Below are positions 1 through 8,193 of a stretch of DNA of 64,000 bases, piece by piece; the first letter of the stretch is position 1; the number at the start of each line of letters is the position of its first letter. The position numbers and the translations under genes are program-made. The DNA is from JALZAI01 sp038207565. GTDB lineage: Bacteria > Actinomycetota > Actinomycetes > Mycobacteriales > Jatrophihabitantaceae. Below the pieces are notes generated by a model. It did no database searches and had not been told where the DNA came from. It saw only the letters and a list, made by a program, of their open reading frames with translations. The stretch spans positions 62,001-126,000 of the forward strand of contig JBBQZQ010000002.1 of the NCBI GenBank assembly GCA_038207565.1. Direction: 5' to 3'.

Positions 1-61
1 GTCGCTCCGTCCGTGAGGGTGCCCGACAGCCTAGCCACAGCAGACCTGGGAGGCTGAGGGC

Positions 62-811
62 GTGTACGAGTCGTTGGCCGGTGTCGCCGCGGGGATCACC
101 GAGTGCCGCGCGTGCCCGCGCCTGGTCGAGTGGCGCGAGCACGTCGCGCGCGAGAAGCGGGCCGCGTTCGCGATGCAAACCTACTGGGGTCGTCCGGTGC
201 CGGGTTTCGGCGACCCGGACGCCACGATGCTGGTGGTCGGCCTCGCTCCGGCGGCGCACGGTGCCAACCGCACCGGACGGATGTTCACCGGTGACCGCAG
301 CGGCGACTGGCTGTACGCCGCGCTGCACCGGGCGGGTCTGGCGAACCAGCCCACCTCGGTCTCGGCCGACGACGGGCTGACGCTGCGGGGGGTTTACATC
401 ACCGCACCCGTCCGCTGTGCTCCGCCGGCGAACAAGCCCACGCCTGCCGAGCGCGACACCTGCCGGCCATGGCTCGTCCGCGAGCTCGAACTGCTCTGGC
501 CGCAGCTGCGTTCGGTGGTCGTGCTCGGCGGGTTCGGGTGGGCCGCACTGTGGCCCACACTGCGCGCGCTCGGCACAAATCTGCCAACTCCCGTTCCGGT
601 GTTCAGGCACGGTGCCGAGGTGGACCTGGCCGGCCGGACCGTGCTGGGCTGCTATCACGTCAGTCAGCAGAACACGTTCACCGGCCGCCTGACCGAGCCC
701 ATGCTGGACGCGATCTTCGGGCAGGCGAAGAAATGCGCCGGGCTGCCGGGCGATCTTGCGGGGAAGTCCTTCTCCCCGCGGTGGCCGCACGGCGCTAGCG
801 TCGACCTATGA
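62..811 (+). CDS. udgB: Type 5 uracil-DNA glycosylase (UDGb)
   Basis: Base-excision repair enzyme that removes uracil, and in this family often hypoxanthine or xanthine, from DNA. The 249-aa protein has the family 5 motif A (GLAPAAHGANRTGR, residues 60-73) and motif B starting HVSQQNTFTGR at 199. Cys15, Cys18, Cys119 and Cys134 fit the four ligands of the [4Fe-4S] cluster typical of families 4 and 5. Motif A lacks the polar Asp/Asn of classical UDGs, as is usual for UDGb. It starts at GTG 62, and its TGA overlaps the ATG of the next gene (ATGA), so the two are probably co-translated. High-GC genomes suffer frequent cytosine deamination, which fits the role. The length is normal. Confidence 0.92.
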   Translation: MYESLAGVAAGITECRACPRLVEWREHVAREKRAAFAMQTYWGRPVPGFGDPDATMLVVGLAPAAHGANRTGRMFTGDRSGDWLYAALHRAGLANQPTSVSADDGLTLRGVYITAPVRCAPPANKPTPAERDTCRPWLVRELELLWPQLRSVVVLGGFGWAALWPTLRALGTNLPTPVPVFRHGAEVDLAGRTVLGCYHVSQQNTFTGRLTEPMLDAIFGQAKKCAGLPGDLAGKSFSPRWPHGASVDL

Positions 812-2145
812 CAGCCGTGAACCACCCGGTCCGCATCCTCGTCGTCGGCGGTGGATACGTCGGCATGTACACCGCCCTGGGCCTGCAGAAGAAGCTCTCT
901 CGCGGTGCGGCCGACATCACCGTCGTCGATCCGCAGTCGAACATGACCTACCAGCCGTTTCTGCCCGAGGCGGCGGCCGGCAGCGTGGAACCACGCCATG
1001 TCGTCGTCCCGCTGCGCAAGGTGTTGCGCCGCTGCACGATCATCACCGGCGCGATCACCGGCATCACGCACGCGACGAAGCAGGCGAGGATCAAGCCGCA
1101 GAAGGGTGACGAGTACGTGTTCAACTACGACCTGCTCGTCGTCTGCCCCGGTTCGATCTCGCGCATCCTGCCGATCCCTGGCCTGGCCGAGAACGGCATC
1201 GGATTCAAGACCATCGGCGAGGCGATCTACCTGCGCAACCACGTGCTGTCGCGTCTGGACCTCGCTGCGTCGACGAACGACCCGGCGCAGCGCCGCCGCG
1301 CGCTGACGTTCATCTTCGTGGGCGGCGGGTACGCCGGCGTCGAGGCAATGGCCGAGCTGGAGGACATGGCGCGCTACGCGCTGCGCTACGTGCGCACCAT
1401 CAACGACCGCGAGATGCGCTGGGTGCTGGTCGAGGCGGCGGGACGGATCATGCCAGAGGTGTCGGTGCGGTTGTCCTCCTACACCGTCGACCGGCTCGTC
1501 GAACGCAACATCGACGTGCGCCTCAACACGATGCTCACCTCGGCGGTGGGTGGGCGGGTCGTCCTGTCCGACGGCGACGAGTTCGACGCCGAGACCCTGG
1601 TGTGGACCGCGGGTGTGAAGGCCAACCCGATGCTCGAGGACACCGATCTGCCGCGCGATGACAAGGGGCGCTTGCCGTGTGCTGCGAACCTCTCGGTCAA
1701 GGGCGTCACGGGGGTGTTCGCCGCAGGTGATTGCGCCGCCGTCCCCGATCTGTCCAGTGCGGACCCGAACGCGATCTGCGGGCCGAGCGCGCAACATGCC
1801 GTGCGTCAGGCGAAGCTGCTGGCGGGCAACATCGCCTCGGCGGTGCATGGCGGAGCCCTGCGCGACTACCGGCACAAGTACGTCGGGTCGGTGGCGTCCC
1901 TCGGCCTCTACCGCGGTGTCGCCGAGCTGTACGGCATCAAGGTGCGCGGGCCGCTCGCCTGGTTCATCCACCGCACCTACCACGTCTCGCGGATGCCCAC
2001 CCTGAACCGGAAGGTGCGCGTGATCGCCGACTGGACGGCCGCGCTGCTGTTCCGCCGCGAGGTCGTCTCGCTCGGCCAGCTCCAGTCACCGCGCTGGGAG
2101 TTCGAGGAAGCATCCGGCAAACGGCGGGTCCCCGAGATCGACTGA
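808..2145 (+). CDS. ndh: Type II NADH dehydrogenase (NAD(P)/FAD-dependent oxidoreductase)
   Basis: Single-subunit, non-proton-pumping NADH:quinone oxidoreductase of the two-dinucleotide-binding-domain flavoprotein family; it feeds electrons from NADH to menaquinone at the inner membrane face. The first FAD-binding loop, GGGYVG, lies at residues 14-19. A second nucleotide-binding loop, VGGGYAGVEAMAEL, lies near residue 170 for NADH. The FAD-binding GDCAAV motif is near 307. The 445-aa length is normal. The basic, aromatic C-terminal segment (WFIHRTYHVSRMP) is typical of the membrane-docking region. It overlaps the glycosylase gene by four bases and ends nine bases before a convergent gene. A ferredoxin or nitrite reductase-like paralogue is less likely because of the C-terminus. 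Confidence 0.9.
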   Translation: MTAVNHPVRILVVGGGYVGMYTALGLQKKLSRGAADITVVDPQSNMTYQPFLPEAAAGSVEPRHVVVPLRKVLRRCTIITGAITGITHATKQARIKPQKGDEYVFNYDLLVVCPGSISRILPIPGLAENGIGFKTIGEAIYLRNHVLSRLDLAASTNDPAQRRRALTFIFVGGGYAGVEAMAELEDMARYALRYVRTINDREMRWVLVEAAGRIMPEVSVRLSSYTVDRLVERNIDVRLNTMLTSAVGGRVVLSDGDEFDAETLVWTAGVKANPMLEDTDLPRDDKGRLPCAANLSVKGVTGVFAAGDCAAVPDLSSADPNAICGPSAQHAVRQAKLLAGNIASAVHGGALRDYRHKYVGSVASLGLYRGVAELYGIKVRGPLAWFIHRTYHVSRMPTLNRKVRVIADWTAALLFRREVVSLGQLQSPRWEFEEASGKRRVPEID

Positions 2146-2154
2146 GCCGGCCGG

Positions 2155-2535
2155 TCACCGACTCACGGGGTTCAGCATCGCCCGCACCCCATCCGGCAAC
2201 GGGATCGGCTTCTCAGCGGCGTCGGTGAGCACGTAGGTCGTCTCCACCACGCAGCACGCGCGTCCGCTCGCAGTGATCTCGAAATGCATCCGGACGCTGG
2301 TGCGCCCGACGTGCCCGCACGTCGTGTGCACCGAGATCACATCGCCCCACCGCGCCGGCCCCGACCAGACCTGCTGGGACGCGACCAGCCGGATGTTGAG
2401 CGCAACATCGCGCAGGTCGCGTTCCACGAGGTATGCGGTGCAGGCCTCGTCGCAGTAGAGGAGGTAGTGCGAATTGAACACAACGTCCTGCGCGTCGACC
2501 TCAGCGAAGCGCACCGGTGCCGTCCACGTCGTCAC
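2155..2535 (-). CDS. Acyl-CoA thioesterase (4HBT hot-dog fold)
   Basis: A 126-aa hot-dog-fold thioesterase of the 4-hydroxybenzoyl-CoA thioesterase/YbgC group, predicted to hydrolyse acyl-CoA thioesters. The N-terminal stretch has the family signature: an Asp in FAEVDAQDVVFNSHYLLYCDEA, corresponding to the catalytic D-x-x-G-x-V-x-x-x-x-Y pattern, with Gly replaced by Gln here. The rest is a single hot-dog domain. It starts at GTG 2535, inside the last codons of the upstream SRPBCC gene (GTGA overlap), so both belong to one transcript. The physiological substrate cannot be read from the sequence. Confidence 0.85.
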   Translation of the reverse strand: MTTWTAPVRFAEVDAQDVVFNSHYLLYCDEACTAYLVERDLRDVALNIRLVASQQVWSGPARWGDVISVHTTCGHVGRTSVRMHFEITASGRACCVVETTYVLTDAAEKPIPLPDGVRAMLNPVSR

Positions 2536-3152
2536 CGGGTGACCCGCTGCTTCAGTCCCGCGAACAGACCGCAGATGGTCAGCCAGTCGAACACCCCGCC
2601 GACCGCGGCGAGCGACCTGCGTCGAACGCGCATCCGCAACCTGATGTGCAACCGAGCGCCCTCACCCAGCTCGGTGAGGACGAGCGTCCACGAGATCGCG
2701 AGGACGTTGGGGGTGCTGCCGCATCCGTCTGCCGGCCAGCGATGGCCGTTGTTGCGGTCGCGTAGCGACAGATAGGCCACAGCGTGCGGCGGATCGACCG
2801 TCATGGCGCGCAGCACAGGCGTTCCCGGCCCCCAATCGGGCACCTGCTCGCCGACCGACACCGACTGCCAGGCCGGGTCGAGGTGGCGCAGCGCGCGGCG
2901 GCTGCGCGGCAGCACCGCCTCCACCCGTCGCGGGAGGTACCAGCCCGCCCGGTGCTTGCCGAGCTGCGCGAGCCACGGCCACACCTCGGCGGGGGTGGCC
3001 GCGAGCGTCACGGCCCGGTCGATGCTGACGGTCGCGTCCGGCACCAATTCGTCGCCCGGCAGCCTCGCCGCCACCTCGGTGTCGCTCGCGCCGGAGCGCC
3101 ACGGCAGCTCGCGCAGCCTGTTGAGTCCTGCCCAGACATTCCGGTTCGCCAC
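2532..3152 (-). CDS. SRPBCC-family protein (polyketide cyclase/START-like)
   Basis: About 206 aa from GTG 3152, which is preceded by AGGA at good spacing. An upstream ATG at 3188 is possible but would place the ribosome site inside the oppositely oriented tRNA gene. Residues after about 45 read as an SRPBCC/START-like ligand-binding fold: VSIDRAVTLAATPAEVWPWL, then GWYLPR, then repeated beta strands ending in a basic helix (LRMRVRRRSL) and a hydrophobic C-terminal segment. Such proteins bind hydrophobic small molecules; the ligand is not identifiable. It is translationally coupled to the thioesterase gene downstream, which hints at a shared role in lipid or acyl metabolism (inference). Confidence 0.7.
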   Translation of the reverse strand: MANRNVWAGLNRLRELPWRSGASDTEVAARLPGDELVPDATVSIDRAVTLAATPAEVWPWLAQLGKHRAGWYLPRRVEAVLPRSRRALRHLDPAWQSVSVGEQVPDWGPGTPVLRAMTVDPPHAVAYLSLRDRNNGHRWPADGCGSTPNVLAISWTLVLTELGEGARLHIRLRMRVRRRSLAAVGGVFDWLTICGLFAGLKQRVTR

Positions 3153-3188
3153 GCCCTGATCCTGCCCCAGGCAGAATGGGACGGACAT

Positions 3189-3261
3189 GCCCCCGTAGCC
3201 CAATGGCAGAGGCAGACCCCTTAAAAGGGTTGCAGTGTCGGTTCGAATCCGACCGGGGGCA
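3189..3261 (+). tRNA. tRNA-Leu (anticodon UAA) with short variable loop
   Basis: The 73-nt cloverleaf folds cleanly. The acceptor stem is GCCCCCG/CGGGGGC with discriminator A3261. The D stem is GCC/GGC with GG in the loop. The anticodon stem is GACCC/GGGTT with loop CTTAAAA, and the anticodon TAA is at 3222-3224. The T stem is GTCGG/CCGAC with loop TTCGAAT. The CCA end is not encoded (CCG follows). The variable region is only five nucleotides (GCAGT), the class I shape, whereas canonical bacterial tRNA-Leu is class II with a long extra arm. The anticodon reads the UUA codon, which is rare in GC-rich actinobacteria. Confidence 0.88.
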
Positions 3262-3284
3262 CCGACCGGGACCCTCGCCTGCGC

Positions 3285-3476
3285 CTAGCCGCTCTTGCGG
3301 CGGAAGGTGCGTTTGCCACCGGCGCGTTCGTGCTCGCCGTGCACCTTCGAGTCGCTGTGCGCGTCGCCGTTGTTCGCGTGGTGATGACCCCGCTTGCGTT
3401 CGAGTGCCTCGCGGAACCGGTCCTTCGTGGAGTCACTGGCTGTCTGGTCGGGGCGGGCGTCGGTCGGGTCGGGCAT
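3285..3476 (-). CDS. DUF5302 family small protein
   Basis: A 63-aa highly charged protein starting at ATG 3476. It matches the actinobacterial DUF5302 pattern as I recall it: an acidic start, a central helix DRFREALERKR, a His/Asn-rich middle, then SKVHG and the conserved basic C-terminus GGKRTFRRKSG. There is no signal peptide or membrane segment, and the function of the family is unknown. The basic, glycine-containing tail suggests nucleic-acid or ribosome contact, but this is only inference. A longer antisense frame across the same stretch runs through the tRNA and is an artefact. The gene stands alone between the tRNA and an intergenic palindromic element. Confidence 0.75.
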   Translation of the reverse strand: MPDPTDARPDQTASDSTKDRFREALERKRGHHHANNGDAHSDSKVHGEHERAGGKRTFRRKSG

Positions 3477-3618
3477 GTGGCCCAGCCTGACACGTCGGCG
3501 CCGGCCGGGCCAGCGAGTCGGACGCCGCGAGCTCCGCAGACTTCACAGCTCGGCCCGCCCGCCAGTCCTGGCTCGCTTCCCGGTCCCGCATCACGGGGAG
3601 CACGAACGCGCCGGTCCC

Positions 3619-3671
3619 TTGATCAAGAAGGCTGAATCGTCAGTATCCGACGGTTCGGCCCTGTTGATCAC
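3619..3671. repeat. 53-bp intergenic palindromic element, copy A
   Basis: One of four copies in the window of a 53-54 bp element bounded by inverted GTGATCAAC-type ends. The right end is CCTGTTGATCAC; the left end is degenerate (TTGATCAAGA). It sits between the DUF5302 gene and the Ddn-like gene. Its interior resembles copy D (shared TCGTC and GTTCGG blocks). Confidence 0.6.
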
Positions 3672-3715
3672 GGGTCGCGGGGTTGCGGGGTGGCGGGGCT
3701 ATGCGGCGCGGGTGG

Positions 3716-4126
3716 TCAGATGCGTTCCAGGACGACGATCGCGATCTCGCGGTCGGTCTTGGTCTGATACTCGTCGTAGGCCGGCCACACCTCGGTCATG
3801 AGCTTCCACATCGACGGCTTCTCCTCGGGGCTCGCAGTACGGGCGTGCGCGCGGAAGCGGTCACCCTTGATCTGCACCTCGACATTCGGCTCGTCCCGCA
3901 GGTTGAGGTACCACGCCGGCGGCTCGGGTGCGCCGCCCTTGGACGCCACCACCAGGTAGGCGTCGCCGAAGTCACGGTAGATCAGCGGATGAGTCCGCGA
4001 CTCGCCGGACTTCCGGCCCTTCGTGATCAACAGCAGGGTGGTCGTGCCGTTGACCCAGTCGTGGCCCTCCTCCCCGTCCGTGGCGAGGTAACGATCGACA
4101 TGTTCCTGTCCGTAAAGGGTGGTCAT
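3716..4126 (-). CDS. F420H(2)-dependent nitroreductase-family protein (Ddn-like)
   Basis: A 136-aa split-barrel protein of the deazaflavin (F420)-dependent oxidoreductase family, related to mycobacterial Ddn. It would use reduced F420 to reduce quinones or nitro compounds. Supporting segments are WVNGTTTLLLITKGRKSGESRTHPLIY near the N-terminus, the phosphate-contacting GRKSGE(S)R motif, and SKGGAPEPPAWYLNL, a signature of the family. The start is placed at ATG 4126 because the upstream alternative at 4186 would add a non-conserved Pro/Arg-rich extension overlapping the divergent gene. The gene is divergent from the MFS transporter; about 50 bp between them must hold both promoters. Confidence 0.88.
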   Translation of the reverse strand: MTTLYGQEHVDRYLATDGEEGHDWVNGTTTLLLITKGRKSGESRTHPLIYRDFGDAYLVVASKGGAPEPPAWYLNLRDEPNVEVQIKGDRFRAHARTASPEEKPSMWKLMTEVWPAYDEYQTKTDREIAIVVLERI

Positions 4127-4184
4127 GTCCCCAGCATGCCGCGCGCGGGGGGCTGGCACCACACCCTCGTGCACCATGGTTGTC

Positions 4185-5456
4185 ATGCGCCTGGAGCCCT
4201 ACCGTCGGGTGCTCGCGCGTCCGGGCGTTCGGTCACTGGTCCTGACCACACTGCTCGCCCGCGTCCCCGTCACCGCTGCCGGCATCGTGCTCACGCTGCA
4301 CGTGGTGCTCGGCACCGGCCAGGGCGGATTGGGTCTCGGTTTCACCCAGTCCGGAGCGGTCGCGGCGCTGTCCGCGCTGGGCGCCGCCGTCGGTGCGCCG
4401 CTCGTGGGCCGCACGATCGATCGGTCCGGGCTGCTGCTCGTCCTGGCTCTGACCACGACGTGCGAGGCGGCATTCTGGGCGAGCGCGCCGTTTCTGCCCT
4501 ACGGGTGGCTGCTTCCCGGCGCGGTGCTCAGCGGCTTCCTGGCACTGCCGGTCTTCACCGTGTCGCGTCAGGCCCTGGCCGCCCTGTTGCCGGACGAGGA
4601 TCGCCAGGCGGGCTTCTCCGTCGACTCGATGTCGGTCGAGGTCTCGTTCGCTGTCGGGCCGGCTGTAGGCGTCGTCGTGATCACCCAGTTCGGTTCGACC
4701 GTCGCGTTGGTCGCCATCGCGATCGCCGTCGGCACTGCCGGCCTCGCGCTCGCTGTGCTGGACCCTCCCGTCCACGGGCAAGAGGGCGTGGCGCCGACGA
4801 AAGGGCAGCGCCCGCCTCGAGTTCCCCGGCCGCCGGGGCGATCGTGGCTCGGTCTGCGCGTGGCGGTCGTGCTGCTGGCGGCGATGGGCGCCACCCTCAC
4901 CCTGGCCGGGACCGACGTCGCCATCACGGCGACGATGCGCGGGTTCGACGAGGTCGCGCTCATCGGAGTGGTGTTCGCGGTGTGGTGCCTCGGGTCGCTG
5001 GTCGGCGGCTTCGTCTACGGAATGATGCACCGACGCATCGATCCGCTGGTACTGCTCGTGTTCCTCGCCGGTCTCACCGTTCCCGTCGCGCTGGCGCCGT
5101 CCTGGTGGTCGCTCGCGCTGGTGCTGATCCCGAGCGCGCTGTTCTGCGCGCCCTTGATCTCGGCGACGGCCGATCAGCTGGTGCGCCTGACGCCCGCCTC
5201 GGTGCGAGGCGCGGTGATGGGCTCGCACTCCTCGGCGCTCACGGTCGGCAATGCGCTCGGCGCCCCGCTCGCCGGGGTCGTGGTCGACCGCTCCGCGCCG
5301 GCGTACGGATTCGTCGGCGTCGGTGTCGCCGGGCTGACACTCGCGGTTCTCGCGCTCGCCGCACAGTCGCGCCGACGCCGACGCCGACGCCTTCGCCAGC
5401 TTGCGGCGCGATCCGAATCGGGGCCACGCAGGATGAGCGCATGCCGCAGTCGGTGA
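4185..5456 (+). CDS. MFS transporter
   Basis: A major facilitator superfamily permease of about 423 aa with twelve hydrophobic segments. The N-half is PYRRVLARPGVRSLVLTTLLAR followed by TM1. The loop GRTIDRSG between TM2 and TM3 corresponds to the conserved MFS GxxxDRxGRR motif. A cytoplasmic Pro/Arg-rich loop (about residues 195-220) separates the two six-helix halves. The substrate is unknown; the Ddn-like neighbour does not decide it. ATG 4185 is chosen; ATG 4176 in the same frame is equally possible. The C-terminus is a run of seven arginines encoded by a short CGACGC tandem repeat, followed by a tail overlapping the start of a broken acetyltransferase gene. Confidence 0.85.
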   Translation: MRLEPYRRVLARPGVRSLVLTTLLARVPVTAAGIVLTLHVVLGTGQGGLGLGFTQSGAVAALSALGAAVGAPLVGRTIDRSGLLLVLALTTTCEAAFWASAPFLPYGWLLPGAVLSGFLALPVFTVSRQALAALLPDEDRQAGFSVDSMSVEVSFAVGPAVGVVVITQFGSTVALVAIAIAVGTAGLALAVLDPPVHGQEGVAPTKGQRPPRVPRPPGRSWLGLRVAVVLLAAMGATLTLAGTDVAITATMRGFDEVALIGVVFAVWCLGSLVGGFVYGMMHRRIDPLVLLVFLAGLTVPVALAPSWWSLALVLIPSALFCAPLISATADQLVRLTPASVRGAVMGSHSSALTVGNALGAPLAGVVVDRSAPAYGFVGVGVAGLTLAVLALAAQSRRRRRRRLRQLAARSESGPRRMSACRSR

Positions 5457-5710
5457 TCCGGTCGTCGCGCAGCACGCTCGTTGCGCTGTCCGAGGAACAC
5501 CTGCAGCACGAGGTCGTGATCGACGCCGACCCCGCCGTGATGCGCTACCTCGGCGACCGGCCGGCACGGACCCGGGAGCAAGGTCGAGGAACACCGCTAC
5601 CGCCGGATCGTCGCAGCTCAGCGCGCGCCGGTCTCGGCTTCTGGGCCGGATTCGTCGGCAGGCAGTTCGTCGGGTGGTGGATTCTCGAACCCGTGCCGGA
5701 TCAATTCGCG
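5441..5710 (+). pseudogene. GNAT acetyltransferase remnant with compensating frameshifts
   Basis: Starting at ATG 5441, the first 45 codons read as a GNAT N-terminus (TLVALSEEHLQHEVVIDADPAVMRYLG, then RTREQ). Near 5580 one extra A shifts the frame; the expected VEEHRYRRIVAAQRAPV continues in the neighbouring frame. Near 5635 one missing G restores the first frame, giving GFWAGFVGRQFVGWWILEP. After that no acetyl-CoA-binding half follows, so the C-terminal part of the domain is lost. The reading frame stays open to 5821 without family similarity. I read this as a decayed gene lying between the MFS gene and lon. Confidence 0.7.
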
Positions 5711-5816
5711 CGCACCTTCGCCTGCGAATCCCTCTTGCCAGTCCGGCGCGAGACTCCGCTCGCCCGGGTTCGCTGTGAGCGGACAGTCTCCCGGGAACAT
5801 CGCGGTCCGGCCTGTC

Positions 5817-5837
5817 CTTGAGTCGGTGTGACTCAAT
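5817..5837 (+). promoter_or_regulatory. HAIR operator (HspR binding site) upstream of lon
   Basis: The sequence CTTGAGT, seven bases, ACTCAAT matches the HspR-associated inverted repeat CTTGAGT-N7-ACTCAAG at 13 of 14 positions. It lies 20 bp before the lon start. HspR represses dnaK, clpB and lon operons in Streptomyces and relatives, so heat-shock repression of lon is the likely function. Confidence 0.88.
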
Positions 5838-5857
5838 CTCATGAGGACGGAACCGCA

Positions 5858-8188
5858 ATGACCGAACGACTGCTCCCGGCAATCAAACTGCCGATGCTTT
5901 CCCTGACCGACGTCGTGGTGCTGCCCGGCATGGTTGTGCCGGTCGAGCTGGACGACGCCGCCCGGGTGGCGGTCGACGCAGCCCGAGCAGGCGCGGACGG
6001 CCAGCTGCTGCTCGCGCCGCGCCTGTCCGACCGCTATCCAGCCTATGGCGCTGTGGCCACGATCGAGCAGATCGGCCGGCTGCCCGGTGGCGAGCGCGCA
6101 GCCGTGCTGCGTGCCGGTGCCCGCGCCAAGATCGGCTCCGGGGTGACCGGACCCGGCACCGCCTTGTGGGTCGAGGCCGAGCCGGTCGACGAGCCCGAGG
6201 CCGACGAGCACGCCCGCAAGCAGGCGGCTGACTATAAGCGGCTGGTCATCGCGATCCTGCAGCAGCGCAACGCGTGGCAGGTCATCGACACGGTGCAGCG
6301 CGTCACCGACGCCTCCGAACTCGCTGACATGGCGGGCTACGCCTCCTACCTGTCCAACGAGCAGAAACGCGAGCTGCTGGAGACCTCCGACGTGTCCGCG
6401 CGGCTCACTCTCGTGATCGACTGGGCCCGCGAGCAGCTGGCCGAACTCGAGGTCTCGGAGAAGATCCGCGACGACGTGCGCGAGGGCATGGACAAGCGTC
6501 AGCGCGAGTTCCTGCTGCGCGAGCAACTCGCCGCCATTCGCAAGGAGCTGGGCGAGGACGAGCCGGAGGGTGCCGACGACTACCGCACCCGCGTGTCGGC
6601 CGCCGACCTTCCGGAAAAGGTCCGCGAGGCCGCGCTCCGCGAGGTCGGCAAGCTCGAGCGTGCGTCGGACCAGAGCCCCGAGTCCGGCTGGATCCGGACC
6701 TGGCTCGACACCGTGCTCGAGCTGCCCTGGAACGTCCGCACCACCGACAACGACGACATCACAGCTGCCCGCGCCGTGCTCGACGCCGATCACCACGGCC
6801 TGGACGACGTGAAGGACCGCATCACCGAGTACCTCGCGGTGCGTTCGCGGCGGGCGTCCAAGGGCCTGTCGGTCGTCGGTGGACGTGGCTCGGGCGCGGT
6901 GCTGGCCCTCGTCGGCCCGCCCGGTGTGGGCAAGACCTCGCTCGGCGAGTCCGTTGCGCGCGCCCTGGATCGCAAGTTCGTGCGGGTCTCGCTCGGTGGC
7001 GTACGCGACGAGGCCGAAATCCGTGGCCACCGCCGCACCTACGTCGGCGCGCTGCCCGGCCGGATCGTCCGCGCGATCAGCGAGTCCGGGTCGATGAACC
7101 CGGTCGTGCTGCTCGACGAGATCGACAAGGTCGGCTCCGACTTCCGCGGCGACCCGGCCGCGGCGTTGCTCGAGGTGCTCGACCCGGCGCAGAACCACAC
7201 GTTCCGAGACCACTACCTCGAGGTGGAGCTGGACCTGTCCGACGTGGTGTTCCTGGCCACCGCGAACGTCGCCGACACCATCCCGCCGGCGTTGTTGGAC
7301 CGGATGGAGATCGTGACCCTCGACGGTTACACCGAGGAGGACAAGGTCGTCATCGCGCGTCAGCACCTGCTGCCCAGGCAGCTCTCGCGCGCCGCACTCA
7401 CCGACGCCGACGTCATGGTTGCCGATGAGGCGCTGCGCCTGATCGCCGCCGAGTACACCCGCGAGGCCGGGGTGCGGCAACTCGAAAGGGCATTGGCCAA
7501 GGTGCTGCGCAAGGTCGCTACCCGCCTGGCGACGGCCAGCGCTCCGATCACGGTCGATGCCGTCACCCTGCGCGACTACCTGGGCCGGCCGCGGTTCACC
7601 CCCGAATCGGCGGAACGCACCGCCGTCCCCGGCGTGGCGACGGGGCTGGCCGTCACCGGGACGGGTGGCGACGTGCTCTTCATCGAGGCGACCGCCATGG
7701 ACGGTGAGGCCGGACTGACCCTCACCGGCCAACTGGGCGACGTGATGAAGGAGTCGGCGCGGATCGCGCTGAGCTACCTCCGCTCGCACGGTGCGTCGCA
7801 CGGCATCGACACCGCCGCGTTGAACCGGGCCGTCCACCTGCACGTGCCCGCGGGAGCGGTACCCAAGGATGGACCCTCCGCAGGCGTCACGATGGTGACC
7901 GCGCTGTCGTCACTGGCCACCGGCCGCCCGGTGCGTGCTGACGTGGGCATGACCGGCGAGGTCACGCTGAACGGACGCGTGCTGCCCATCGGCGGGGTGA
8001 AGCAGAAGCTGCTCGCAGCGCAGCGGGCGGGACTCAAGACGATCTTCATCCCGCAGCGCAACGAGCCGGACCTGGACGACGTGCCCGCCGAGGTGCTGGC
8101 GGCGCTCGACGTCCGGCCGGTCGCTGACGTGGGCGACATACTCGCCTACGCCCTCGAGCCGGCCGGGTCGGTCGCCGCGGCAGCCTGA
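5858..8188 (+). CDS. lon: ATP-dependent Lon protease
   Basis: Cytosolic AAA+ serine protease that degrades misfolded and selected regulatory proteins. From ATG 5858 (GAGGA ribosome site 10 bases upstream) it is 776 aa, normal for LonA. The N-terminal substrate-binding domain begins LPMLSLTDVVVLPGMVVPVEL. It is followed by the coiled helical region, the AAA+ module with Walker A GPPGVGKT (about 352-359), Walker B VVLLDEID and sensor residues. The C-terminal protease domain has catalytic Ser in PKDGPSAG (Ser674) and Lys in GGVKQK (Lys715). An upstream GTG at 5828 in frame overlaps the HAIR operator and is less likely. Regulation by HspR is inferred from the operator. Many actinobacteria lack lon, so its presence is informative. 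Confidence 0.96.
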   Translation: MTERLLPAIKLPMLSLTDVVVLPGMVVPVELDDAARVAVDAARAGADGQLLLAPRLSDRYPAYGAVATIEQIGRLPGGERAAVLRAGARAKIGSGVTGPGTALWVEAEPVDEPEADEHARKQAADYKRLVIAILQQRNAWQVIDTVQRVTDASELADMAGYASYLSNEQKRELLETSDVSARLTLVIDWAREQLAELEVSEKIRDDVREGMDKRQREFLLREQLAAIRKELGEDEPEGADDYRTRVSAADLPEKVREAALREVGKLERASDQSPESGWIRTWLDTVLELPWNVRTTDNDDITAARAVLDADHHGLDDVKDRITEYLAVRSRRASKGLSVVGGRGSGAVLALVGPPGVGKTSLGESVARALDRKFVRVSLGGVRDEAEIRGHRRTYVGALPGRIVRAISESGSMNPVVLLDEIDKVGSDFRGDPAAALLEVLDPAQNHTFRDHYLEVELDLSDVVFLATANVADTIPPALLDRMEIVTLDGYTEEDKVVIARQHLLPRQLSRAALTDADVMVADEALRLIAAEYTREAGVRQLERALAKVLRKVATRLATASAPITVDAVTLRDYLGRPRFTPESAERTAVPGVATGLAVTGTGGDVLFIEATAMDGEAGLTLTGQLGDVMKESARIALSYLRSHGASHGIDTAALNRAVHLHVPAGAVPKDGPSAGVTMVTALSSLATGRPVRADVGMTGEVTLNGRVLPIGGVKQKLLAAQRAGLKTIFIPQRNEPDLDDVPAEVLAALDVRPVADVGDILAYALEPAGSVAAAA

Positions 8189-8193
8189 CCGCC

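Noticed and set aside
3221..3493. 90-codon antisense frame ending PPVGFEPTLQPF
   Set aside because: That ending is the usual artefact of translating the antisense of a tRNA T-arm; the DUF5302 frame fits better.
4022..4036. GTGATCAACAGCAGG inside the Ddn-like gene as another element copy
   Set aside because: Only one end is present, it lies in conserved coding sequence, and no matching right end occurs 45 bp away.
3683..5821. 712-codon open frame across the Ddn-like and MFS genes
   Set aside because: It is the high-GC shadow frame of both genes; only its last part from 5441 has family similarity (the broken GNAT).
4233..7843. Long antisense open frames (549 and 741 codons) opposite the MFS and lon genes
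   Set aside because: Composition is Arg/Gly/His/Gln-rich without domains, typical third-position shadows in GC-rich DNA; the opposite frames carry full family motifs.
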